From positions 15,460,238 to 15,524,237 of the forward strand of contig JAOANR010000002.1 in the NCBI GenBank assembly GCA_030278955.1: DNA of 64,000 nucleotides, in the 5' to 3' direction. Source of the stretch: Hygrophila difformis. Lineage: Eukaryota; Streptophyta; Magnoliopsida; Lamiales; Acanthaceae. The translations under genes were made by a program, and so were the position numbers. The notes under the pieces were generated by a model that was given only the letters and a program-made list of their open reading frames with translations, was not told the origin of the DNA and ran no database searches. Numbering within the stretch: position 1 is the stretch's first letter; each line of letters starts with the position of its first letter. Positions 11,640 through 22,198 of this stretch are shown here, in pieces.

Positions 11640-14600
11640 ACAATGTGATAAACCAAGCCGACGTGCCTGAGCAAGGTGACGTGATGGTAGGTACGTTTCA
11701 CTTTTAAGCGTACCTCTTAAAATTCTGTTTGACTCAGGAGCTAGTTGTTCTATCATATCAACGTGCGTTTTGCCTGAATTAGATCTACTTAAGTGCGAGA
11801 TAATTAGCTTAGGAATTCAAATGCCTTCAGGAGAAGTAGTATCATGCTCAAAATGTTATAACGGAGTTCATGTACTTCCTCCGTTTTTATATAGTTGTAA
11901 CATTTGCATAGTTATTACTATTCACTGAGTAACTTTGATTCAAATTTTTAATACAGTTATACGAGATAAAACATACTCAAGTGGGATCTTGTTAGATTCG
12001 TCTAATCGTGTAGTTTTAGAATATCAAATTTTTATAATTTTTACTTTTACACAATTTGAGATATTAAACGTTAAAAATGTACATTTGATAACGTGAAATG
12101 TAGGAATGTTACATTTTTTTTTTTTAAAAAACGAAGGGAGTAGTTATCAAGAACGTAGAATTCTTCGGTAACTTGGTAGAATTTAACCTAAAAGACTTCG
12201 ACGTTATACTGGGGATGGATTGGTTGGCCCAGTGTAAAGCGGTGATTGAATGTTAGAAACAGAAAATCACCCTGTCGAAAAGTAGAGGAATGAGAGTCGT
12301 CTTTTACTCTTAACCCCCTAAGAGACGTAACAAGATTGTTAACGCTCTCAAGTCATGTAGTTTAATGCGTAAGGGATACACGTTACATGCCTGCTACGTT
12401 CACAACCTCAAGGCGGAGGAGGACAAGGTTAACGATATCCCAGTGGTAAGAGAATACCCAGATGTGTTTCCCGAAGACATCCCGGGTATGCCACCTGAGA
12501 GAGATCTGGAATTCACCATAGATCTCATTCCGGGAACAGAACCTGTTTCCAAGGCTCCTTACCGCATGGCGCCACTGGAGATGAAAGAGTTGAAGGGGCA
12601 ACTCGAAGAATTGCTGGAGATGGGATATATAAGACCAAGTACGTCTCCCTGGGGAACACCGGTCTTATTCATTAAGAAGAAAGACGGAGGACTACGTCTT
12701 TGCATCGACTATAGAGGACTCAACCAAGTAACCGTCAAGAACAAGTACCCATTTACCAAGGATTGAGGATTTATTTGACGAATTGAAGGGGGCTTCAGTG
12801 TTCTCGAAGATTGACTTGCGATCTAGGTATCATCAACTAAGGATTGCCGAGAAGGATATTCCGAAGACAGCGTTTCGAACTCGGTATGGACACTACGAGT
12901 TCACAGTGTTATCCTTTGGATTAACAAACGCGCCGGCAATGTTCATGAACAATGTCTTTAGAGAGTTGTTAGATCAATGCGTCGTAGTATTCATCGACGA
13001 CATCCTGATCTACTCGAAGAGCGAGGAAGAGCATTCCCAACATTTGCATCAAGTGTTAGGGATCTTGCGCAAGAACCAACTCTTCGGGAAGGTGTCCAAA
13101 TGCGAATTTTGGTTGAATGAAGTAGCATTCCTTGGACACATAGTAACCGCCACTGGAGTTTCAGTGGATCCGCAAAGGTTTCGGCAATAACCGAGTGGGT
13201 GTCGCCGAAAAGTCCAACCGAAATAAGGAGTTTCCTCAGACTAGCTGGATATTATAGGCGATTTGTGAAAGATTTCTCGAAAATCGCACAACCCTTAACT
13301 CAGCTACTGAAAAAGGGAGTGAAGTACGAGTGGACTAGTGAGTGTGAGTCCGCGTTTCAAGAACTAAAGAAACGACTCACCACTACACCCGTATTAACAC
13401 TGCCATCGGAGGATGGTGATTTCGAGGTTTACAGTGACGCTTCGAAGGAAGGTCTAGGATGCGTCTTAATGCAAGACTCGAAAGTCATCGCATACGCATC
13501 GCGTCAATTGAAACCTCATGAGGCGAACTATCTGACACACGACTTGGAGTTGGCGGCAGTCATATTCGCTCTGAAGATATGGAGACATTATCTCTATGGG
13601 CGAAAGTGTCGAATGTTCACTGACCACAAGAGCCTCAAGTACATATTCACTCAGAAAGAGTTGAATTTAAGGCAAAGGAGGTGGTTGGAACTAACAAAGG
13701 ACTACGATCTCGAAATTGCGTATCACGAAGGAAAGGCCAACTGGTAGCCGATGCCCTAAGTCGGAAGACCTAGCATGTGGCAAACTCACTGGTAATTCTG
13801 CCGGCATTGTATAAGGACTTGGTGAGATTGAGCTTAGAGCTGGTGCACCCAGGCACCGTAAGAGAAGTGCTCAACGCCATGGTGGTCGAATCGACCATAT
13901 TTGACGAGATCAAACTCGCCCAACCAGGTGACGAGAGGTTGAAAAGGATTAAGGAGAGCATTGCCGATGGAAAGGCGATAGGATTTGCTGTCCATGAGGA
14001 TGGAAGCATTCGTTTCAAAGGAAGGTGGTGCATACCACAAGAGTGTGGAGAATTGAAACGAAGGTTGATGGAGGAAGGTCACAACACGCCATATTCGGTT
14101 CACCCCGGAGGTGACAAGCTTTATAAGGACCTGAAGAAAATTATTGGTGGCCGAATATGAAAAGAGAAGTAGCGGAGTTTGTGGCGAGATGTCTCACGTG
14201 CCAAAAGGTCAAAGCCGTGCGACGAAAACCCCTAGGATTGATGCAACCATTGGAAATCCCGAGTTGGAAATGGGATAGTATCTCGATGGATTTTGTTTCG
14301 GGATTACCGCAATCACCTAAAGGGATGAACAAGATATGGGTGATTGTCGATAGGCTAACAAAGACGGCCATATTCATTCCAATGAAGGACACTTGGACGA
14401 TGGACCAATTACCCAGAGCATATATCGACAACGTGGTACGACGACATGGGGTACCACATGACATCATTTCCGATAGAGACAGTAGATTCGTCTCTCACTT
14501 TTGGACTACGCTGCAAGAAGCGCTCGGTATGCAAATTAAGATGAGTACCGCGTTCCACCCGATGACGGATGGACAAACTGAGATAACGATCCAAACGTTG

Positions 14601-14899
14601 GAAGACATGCTGAGAGCGTGTGTCCTAGAGTAGTTGGGAAAATCACTTGCCATTAATTGAATTTTCCGATAAAAATAGCTACCATGCTAGCAACGGCATG
14701 GCACCGTTCGAAACACTGTAGGGCGGAAGTGCCGAAGTCCGTTAAGTTGGGTAGAGAATGATAAGGCAGTGGTAGTAGGACCACAACTTGTTGAGGATAT
14801 GGCTCAACAAATTAAGATCATTCAAGGAAAGATGAAGGCGGCACAAGACCGACAGAAGAGTTATGCCGATGGGAGGCGGCAAGACCTAGAACAGGTTAC
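11640..14899 (+). pseudogene. pol: Tekay-like pol (protease, RT, RNase H, integrase), multiply broken and truncated
   Basis: The domains are in Ty3/gypsy order. The aspartic protease motif FDSGAS lies at about 11725 and is then split by a MITE (11875-12140). RT spans about 12430-13190 ([26 protein letters not shown]), RNase H about 13400-13740 ([15 protein letters not shown]) and integrase about 13950-14630 (CLTCQKVKA, SMDFVSGLP, ISDRDSRF, DGQTE). Indels shift frame near 12755, 13165, 13745 and 14140, and stops occur at about 13770 and 14631. Homology ends near 14899, before any chromodomain, at a junction with an oppositely oriented Tekay-like LTR. Confidence 0.88.
11875..12140. mobile_element. 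Stowaway-like MITE in the protease region
   Basis: 266 bp between TA dinucleotides (11873-11874 and 12141-12142). The termini CTTCCTCCG and CGAAGGGAG are imperfect inverted repeats of the Stowaway type. Its interior (AAATTTTTATAATTTTTACTT, read in blocks) is related in reverse complement to the MITEs at 53416 and about 21712. Confidence 0.8.
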
Positions 14900-16897
14900 G
14901 CCTTTTTAATTTAAAAAGTCGTCTTTTAACCAAAAATTCTGAAATTTATACAGTAGCTCAAAGACACCCATACGAACAACTTTCATGTTTTAAGTTTCTC
15001 GAAATTAGGTAAGGAAACAAGTCGACTTTCGCAATCTTTTCAAAACTCAAAATCTGTCAACTTCCCGGTAACAGCGCACCGTTTTTAAACCACGTTTTTG
15101 ACCAAGTAAACGATCTCTAAAAATTATGAAATTTTTCAGGCGCGTACACGACACAAAAATGAGCAAGTTTTATTAGAGGCAATATGTCCGAAAACATTCC
15201 GGATCAAATCAGATTCTTGCATCAAGTTCGGATAAAATCTGTCAAGGTTTTCTTTTCGAAACACAGGCTGTTCGGATCAATTTGAAGATTCAAATGTTAA
15301 TGAAAGTTCACGAAATTTTACAGGCATATTCTTAAGATATTTATCTACAACTTTTATGTTTTCACCAAAGATTAGTTTTGACCAAAAGGGATAGAAAAAC
15401 GCACAACAAGTTCGACTACATAATCTGTCAACTTTTCCTTTAAATCACAGTCTGTTCCAAAAGGGTTTTTGATATGCAAACATTAACGAAAATGCGTGAA
15501 ACTTTATGGACACAATATTTAAACAGTTAGCTACAACTTTCGTTTTTACATAAAAGTTTAGTTTTGAAGGAATCAATTAGAAAAACGTCAAAGAACTTGA
15601 ACACCATAATTCTATCAGCTTCTTCGGTTTTGACAAAAATCTCAGAATAAACCAGATGCGTTTTCGGGGACCAAAACTCGATGAAAATTTGTGAAATTTT
15701 GACACAACCTAGATTAAAATGTTAGGAACAAATCTCTAGTTCAGAGTTTTTCATTTCGGATTCTCGAAATAGGAGTTTTTACTGGATTTCAGAAAATGCA
15801 CGGATTGGGGTTTCTAAGTCCGAATTTTACGTTTTGTTTTAGATCCATTGATTCGTTCGATTTTAGTCACCCAAAATTGATACGCAAGGAAGAAACTTAC
15901 AGTGGGTGAGGTTTAGAGTCCTAGGATTCGTCGGGATGGCCTCCGGAGTCCGCGAACACGTCCAATCTAATCGTCTCCTTCTCTTCGGCTCCGATTTGTG
16001 AGTACAATGTAAAAAGACTACAGATTAGATTCTAACTTCAACTAAAAACCAAGATTCCAGATTAAAACTCATTCCTTACCACTACATGGCGTCCATTATG
16101 GCTTGGCCTCGTCCAAAACTTCGTCTCCTCCGTCGGGTGGCCTCCGGAAGTCTAAAAAATTAGGTTTATCGAGTGTGTGTGTAGAGAGGGTGATGGGGGA
16201 TGAAGAAAGGTGGAAGAGGGCGGCCAAGAGGTGGCTAGGAGCTGCAAACACGCCTTATGAAGGCTCACAAAACCCTAGACGCGTTGCCATAGCCGGAGCT
16301 TCCCAAAAAGGTAAGAAATCGCGCATGATCGCACAAATCCGCAGCCTGTTCAAGTGGCGTTGTGGTGGCGCGGTGTTTAGCCAAACACCGCGCGAAGACC
16401 GCGCGGCTCCGGTCTGGACCGCGGTCCGGACCGGGTCGTGCGATTCGTCGGGTCCTTTCCTCCTCTCTTTCGGACTTCTATCCTTCTACATTTTTGGGCT
16501 CGATTTTTCGGGTTATTCTCGGATTATAAATTTTTATCTTAAATTTATCTCGTCTCGAATTAATCCCGTATTCAAAATCTTGAGTGTCGCATTTGGATTC
16601 TTCGTCTTCTAATTCATCGTCTTTTAACTCCCGTGTAATAATTTATTTATTTTAATCGTTTCCGACTTCGCGGGTTCTTGGAATTAAAATTCTTTTCTAT
16701 CTTGAATTTAATTCCAATTCTTTTGACTCGATTCCTGGAATGTCTTCGGGCTTCCTTTCCCTCTTTTATTCCATTTTGAATTTTTGAATTTATCGGCATT
16801 TCATTGCCGAGCAATAATTTATTGTGATAAATTATTTTCTTCTCGGAAATAAATTTTATTTTATTTGTTGAGCGCTATTAAAATCCCGGGTATTACA
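14900..16897 (-). repeat. Tekay-like LTR, 5' portion, opposite orientation
   Basis: On the minus strand it begins TGTAATACCCGGG at 16897. The part at 14900-16000 resembles 38950-39700, which belongs to a minus-strand Tekay-like LTR, in the same orientation (for example CCAAAAATTCTGAAATTT and TTTCATGTTTTAAGTTT). Its 3' part is missing: at 14899 it is fused to the plus-oriented pol relic, implying a deletion or rearrangement. The right end abuts an Athila LTR fragment split near a GGGGG tract. A 169-codon ORF inside (16103-16612) has no recognisable family and is not called. Confidence 0.65.
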
Positions 16898-17180
16898 GGG
16901 GGCACAATTTCTTAACACGAGTAAATAAAAACGTGATAACCTATAAATTTATCCCTAATCCCAACTCCACTTTCATAAAGTGGTTTCATCAAATAAAATG
17001 AAAAATCGGGAATAATTATTATTTCTATTTTAGAAAATACTCGTGTGGGAAATTTGTCAAAAATTTCATGGTGCCGTTGCGGGGGAGGATGCAGTGTCGT
17101 TTATTAAGAGAATTACACTCCTGGTTACTCACAGTTAGTTTTGTGTACATATTTCAGAACAGAGAAGTACCCTCAAATCA

Positions 17181-18145
17181 ATTAAACATTTAAAGTACTG
17201 AGACTCTAAATGTGAGGATGTTGATTTGAGGGGAAAACCTAACAAATTTGGGTATTTTTGCTTGCAGGAATCACGGAGTCTAAAAAGAAAAGAAAAGCTT
17301 CGAAAACAGGTTCCCGGTCGGATTAGTTCTGTAATTGACCGAAAAGTATATCCTAAATTTAAAGAAATTTAAGATCCGGAATAATTTTCACAAGCACAGA
17401 ATTAATCCAACCTAAATTTTTGCAAGTCAAAATAATTTATTATTATTATTATTATATATATATATATTATTTTTTAAAAAATCTTGTGCATATTATATTA
17501 AATAATTCAGGTAGTAATCAATTAATTCACATTTAGAGTACTAAGACTCTAAATGTGAGGATGTTGATATTTCTTTATTTTTATTTTTATTTTATTTCAT
17601 TTTATTATTTATTATTATATATATATATATATAAAACCCTATAATTTATTTTGTGTTTGCATTGCAGGAATTCGTGGGACCAACAAAAAGAAAATTAGAG
17701 CTTCAAAATAGGTTCTTGGTTGGATAAGTTCTGTAATTAATAGAAAATATTCCTGGAATTTAAAGCAATTTAAGACCCGGAATAATTTTTATAAAAACAG
17801 AATTAATCCAACATAATTTGTGCAAGTAGATTAAATTTTACATATGTTTATAAAATCCAAAAATGTGATCGAGCAATTTTGATGAAAATCAGATTTTTTC
17901 TAAGTACTGGGCATCGAACAATCGCCTTCTTCGATGAACCAAACGATCAGACATAGCCAAAATCGTCGAACACTTAATTGGTTTGACGAAAAAGGCTTTC
18001 GGAATTATGTTCCTAGCTTTTATGTAAATATTTTTCCCCTCCCTCCCTCCTCTTTTATTCTATTTTGATTTCAATAATTTGTTCAAGTAGGAATTGATTT
18101 ACTCACATTTCGAGCAAGGCTCAAAATGTGATGATGTTGATTATT
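17181..18145 (+). repeat. Three copies of a hairpin plus polypurine-tract-like block
   Basis: A block of hairpin (arms like CATTTAGAGT / ACTCTAAATG) followed by AAATGTGAGGATGT and TTGAT occurs at about 17186-17226 and 17529-17569, with a diverged copy at about 18105-18142. The first two are each followed, about 40-90 bp on, by a pyrimidine-rich stretch, TTGCAGGAAT and a GGTTC(C/T)(C/T)GG(T/C) block. They form a tandem duplication with a period of about 343 bp. The block also occurs once after pol in the plus-strand element (53723-53762), and its polypurine core is the true 3' tract at 61970. Confidence 0.7.
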
Positions 18146-18465
18146 CACTTAAATATTCAAAAAAAAGTTTCTTTTTATTTATTTTGTTTGTTTTTATTAT
18201 TATATATTTATGCCCAGTGCGAAGCATGCATAAATCTGGCAAGGATTCACATATTTGATTTTGGTTCATGATTAAATTTTCAAACTTTTAAATTGGGATA
18301 ATATAATTGAAGACATGCATGATATAGATTTTTGAGGTTTTGAGCTATAAAAATTTAATGATATAATCATCTTGTTGGGTAATGAGTCATCATATTGAGA
18401 ATTTAATTGAATAGATTGTAAGAATTCTTCAAAGATTGAATTTAAGAATATTGTATGACATGAAT

Positions 18466-19206
18466 GGCGTAGTCGCCAGAACCAACGGATTAATTATTCC
18501 AATAATCCCCGAGGGCCCAGTATCCAAACAAAAGGCCAAGAAATTTTCTGATGCATTGTATAAATTTTTCTTGCGGGAAACAGACAACTTGGAACCCCAG
18601 GAAGCCCAAAAACTGCAAATAATGATCCGGATAGATCAGGACCAGACAAGCCCGGAATTCATTAACATGGATTCCCCACATCGGATTTAAATAAAGATGG
18701 AAGAAGGCCTTAGGATGCACAAGGAAAGCCCAACAAGCATGAAAAGGCCCAAAAGGAGCTCGTCGGAAAAGTGGCCGGAGAACAGCCGGAACCACCACCG
18801 GGCGTCGGACAATATATTTTGTAATAGTGTAGAAAATAAAGGGCATGCAAATTTTGGCTAAGGCATCGAAGCCAATTCGGTCTAAACCGAATTGACCTCA
18901 ATGCGGTCTAAAACCGCATCGCCTCCATGCCTTAGAAATTTTCCATAGTCTCTTCAATTCGGTATACCCAATTCGGTCTACCATAAACCGAATTAATTTG
19001 ACCGAGTTCCAAGTTCTTGGGCTTGTCTGGTCCTGATCTATCCGGATCATTATTTACAGTTCTTGGGCTTCCTGGGGTTCCAAGTTGTCTGTTTCCCGCA
19101 AGAAAAATTTATACAATGCATCAGAAAATTTCTTGGCCTTTTATTTGGATACTGGGCCCTCGGGGATTATTGGAATAATTAATCCGTTGGTTCTGGCGAC
19201 TACGCC
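18466..19206. mobile_element. Inverted-repeat (foldback-like) insertion with 188-bp arms
   Basis: Arms 18466-18653 and 19019-19206 are reverse complements with only about three mismatches. They begin GGCGTAGTCGCC and end GGCGACTACGCC. Flanks share CATGAAT(G) (18459-18466 and 19207-19214), a 7-8 bp duplication. The uninterrupted relative at about 60885-60920 has a single copy of the site, confirming an insertion. The arms encode a stretch (QKAKKFSDALYKFF) resembling the basic C-terminal part of retrotransposon polyproteins, but no enzyme. The loop carries the Athila-type palindrome at 18873-18894. A non-autonomous MULE or foldback element is likely; the superfamily is undecided. Confidence 0.75.
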
Positions 19207-19525
19207 CATGAATGAACCATTCCATGTGAGATTTGAGCCATGAGTCACTTTTACTCATTCATTCTTTGTTGTGTGAAAATCATTTTGATTAAAGGAAACT
19301 ATAACTTGCGATTGGGACAGATTCAAGACCTGCCATATTCCAAAAAATCGAGCATATGATCGAGGCACTTAGAAAAATCAAAATTTTGGCTTTCTTTTGA
19401 ATTCCAAACCAAAAAATATTTTTCCCTTTAGGATTAACCAATCTGAGCCTTTAAGCTTAAATTAAACCCGCGCAAGTTCAGAGAGTTAGGTAGACAATTT
19501 TTACATTTTCCCACAATTTAAATTC

Positions 19526-19868
19526 GGGAAAATGACCTATGGTTAGCAAAATTTTTTAAATAGTCCAAAAAAGATCGAATTAATTGAACCGGTCCAGTAA
19601 ATACCTTAATTATTATCGAACCCATCCATGAACAAGTTTTTTCGCTATCATTGCCGAACTCGTCCATTAAAGTACCCTAATTGATGGACCGGTTCGGCGA
19701 TGAGTGGCTATTTAATGGATGGGTTCGGCAATGATTAGCGGAAAACCGAGTTCATGGACGGGTTCGGCAATGATTAGGGTATTTAATGGACCGGTTCCGT
19801 TAATTCGATCTTTTTTGGATTATTTGGAAAATTTTGTTCAAATATCGGACCATATGAGTCATTTTCCC
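19526..19868. mobile_element. MULE-like MITE upstream of the O-methyltransferase
   Basis: 343 bp with terminal inverted repeats of about 70 bp starting GGGAAAATGAC and ending GTCATTTTCCC. Flanked by a perfect direct repeat ATTTAAATTC (19516-19525 and 19869-19878). A duplication of 9-10 bp with long terminal repeats points to the Mutator superfamily. The interior repeats GGTTCGGCAATGA-like blocks. It ends 190 bp before the O-methyltransferase ATG. Confidence 0.8.
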
Positions 19869-20057
19869 ATTTAAATTCTATAAAAACCCTAATGTGCACG
19901 CACATTTATGTTTTTGGTCACCTCTACCTCGTACTAATATAGTAATTACATAGACATATAGGAGTACATGAGTTTGCAACGCAATAATACGCATACATAT
20001 ACATATCCAACTAATTCACAAAATAGCACAAAATTTTAAACTATACTAAAAGACAAT

Positions 20058-21556
20058 ATGGAAAACACAACAAAGTGTGAGAAATGTGGATTTGGAGAGG
20101 ACAAGAATGCAGGGGTTGCAGCATTTGCTGCTTCCACTTCTTTCATGTTTCCCTACGTTTTGAATGCAGCTATAGAGCTCGATATCTTCACAATCATCGC
20201 TGAAACAACAGATGGCGATACCGGGCAGATGTCGCCTTCTGAGCTACTGTCCCGCCTTCCCATCCGTAAGAGGAGAGGAGAATCCGCGGCTGTGTTGGAT
20301 TCCATGCTTCGATTGCTTGCTAGTAACTCCCTCCTTACGTGCAGCTCGATGTGTGGAGCCTCTTCGGATGGCGGATTATTTGAGAGGCGCTATGGACTAA
20401 CTCCCACAGGCAAGTTCTTCGTTAGAGGCACGAGTGGACTGTCGCTTGTTAAATATCAAGAGCTTTGTTACAGGGTATTGGAAACAAACAAGGTCTGGTA
20501 AGTGCTTTGATCAATAATCCTCTTGTACTAGGGGCTATGTATTTTATGATTGAATTTTTTGGCTTTCTTTAAACTATTGTGATTCTTAATAGTAATAAAT
20601 ATAAAATCATGGGTTGTGAATGCAAAAATTTTGCAGCCAAAATTTGAAAGATGCAGTGCTCGGTGGTGGTATTCTATTTGAGGGAATACACGGCAAGCCA
20701 TATTATGAATGGATGAAATCCAATCCAGAATACAGTAAGATATTTCGTGAAGCCATGAGAGAACATTCAGTCTTCATTTTAGACAAGGTCCTCGAGAACT
20801 ACCGTGGTTTTGAAGGTTTGGATTCACTTGTCGCGGTAGCTGGTGGTGATGGTGCAGCCCTAGAAATGATCCTTTCCAAACACCCTTCTATCCGTGGAAT
20901 CAATTTCGATCTGCCAGAGGTGGTCCGAAGCGCACCATTCTACCAAGGTACTAACTACTACTCCACTTACTAGGACGACTTCCTTCCTTCTTGTGTCAAC
21001 AAATCTCGATCTACATATTAATTGATCATGATGCAGTTTAATTGAGAGATCGAATTGGATATATACGCAGGGGTAGAACATGTCAGCGGCGACATGTTTG
21101 TGGAGGTACCGAAAGGAGAAGCCAACTTACTGAAGGTACTTACAAATACTCTAATTAATACAGCAGATTGGAGAAGTATGTACATACCGAGTCCTGTCCT
21201 GTTCCGGCTTAGTTTTGGGGGTTTAAAGTTTTAACTGAAAACAACAGTTTACGTTGCACAATTGGAGCGACGAACGCTGTTTAGACATCCTCAGAAACTG
21301 CTACAGAGCACTGCCAGAGGGTAAACCGGGCAAGGTGATTGTGTTGGAGTGTATGCTTCCGGAAGTTCCTTCTGATGATGATGATGTCTGCTCAAAGTAT
21401 ACGAATGCTATGGATATTATGATGATGGCATTGTTTGGAGGAAGGCAGAGGACGAAAACTGAATTCGAATACCTTGCCAAGACAGCAGGGTTCTCGGAGA
21501 TTAAGGTTGTCTGCCAGGCACACACCATATGGGTAATGGAATTCATAAAACCATAA
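20058..21556 (+). CDS. Plant class II (COMT-like) O-methyltransferase, 4 exons, 374 aa
   Basis: Expected to transfer methyl from S-adenosylmethionine to a phenolic, flavonoid or phenylpropanoid hydroxyl in the cytosol; the substrate cannot be told. Exons: 20058-20497, 20637-20947, 21071-21135 and 21248-21556; all introns are GT-AG and phases join exactly (1125 nt). Residues about 20-110 are the dimerisation domain (AAIELDIFTII). Next come the SAM-binding region (SLVAVAGGDGAA, INFDLPEV, GDMF) and the catalytic His segment (HNWSDERC). The family Glu in ECMLP is present. Two oddities: the usual LVDVGGG is LVAVAGG, and the second catalytic Glu (GGKER in alfalfa COMT) is Gln (GGRQR, codon 21446-21448). 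The gene may be catalytically altered or dying, although frame and splice sites are intact. A MULE-like element sits 190 bp upstream; the MADS gene is convergent downstream. Confidence 0.9.
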
Positions 21557-22198
21557 AACTGATGATAAGATAATCAATCACACAACAAACGTCGCTCAAT
21601 AGATGTAGAAATCTCAATGTATGATTTTGAAACCCTCAATAATGGCTGTACTTGGGGATGCTACCGATTAGTTTCGAGCTTTATTTACTTTGTTATTACT
21701 TTAATAATCGCACCACTTATATATTTCACGCAATCTAATAAATATTTTTAACTAATAATAACTCATTGTATATAAGTAAAAATTATAAAAATTTGATATT
21801 ATAAAATTACGTGATTAGACGAATCTAACAAAATCTCACTTGATTATGTTTTATCTTATAGAACTATGTTAAAAAAAATTGATCAAAGTTACTCAATGAA
21901 GTAACTATGCAAAGGGAGCACTTATATGAGAACAGAACGGATAAAGTATATACTTATATTGCTTGGATTGTTCACGAACTTTATGTGTAATAGAATCCAT
22001 CAAACAAATATAAGTATTACTAAAGGTACTAAAGACCAACTACAGAAGAACCCTCATTTCACCATACAAACTAAAAAGTATCAATAAATCCAGTAAAGTA
22101 AAACATGAGGCCCCAAACTGCCTCCCTGCTGCAATATACTCCGACATTCATTACATAATCTTATTTGGTATTATAGTCCATCAATAGATATAGAAATC
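21557..22198. other. Intergenic region between convergent genes, with a decayed Stowaway-like MITE
   Basis: 642 bp between the O-methyltransferase and MADS stop codons. About 21712-21955 matches the MITE at 53416-53675 in the same orientation (ATTTCACGCAATC, AAAATTTGATATT, ATCAAAGTTACTCAATGAA). Its right terminus is eroded (GAACAGAACGGATAAAGTA) and its left terminus is not recognisable. Nothing else is seen. Confidence 0.7.

Larger units (their letters stand above)
16898..19455 (+). mobile_element. Athila-type relic lacking gag-pol
   Basis: It starts with 171 bp of an Athila LTR 3' end (compare 46736-47241). Next is a decayed tRNA-Asp primer site at 17069-17085 (two mismatches) and a leader matching that of the other copies. 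The sequence then jumps at about 17170 to what lies after pol in the plus-strand element. 18240-19455 matches 60650-61140. All of gag and pol is absent, so this is a large derivative, or the copy has an internal deletion. No 3' LTR is visible. It is interrupted by the inverted-repeat insertion 18466-19206. No coding capacity is seen. Confidence 0.75.

Noticed and set aside
16103..16612. 169-codon ORF
   Set aside because: It lies in a Tekay-like LTR fragment, has no family motifs, and the related LTR at 37960-40105 does not keep the frame.
18436..18690. 84-codon ORF over the left arm of the inverted-repeat insertion
   Set aside because: It starts outside the insertion and crosses its boundary, so it cannot be one gene; the arm merely carries a polyprotein-like fragment.
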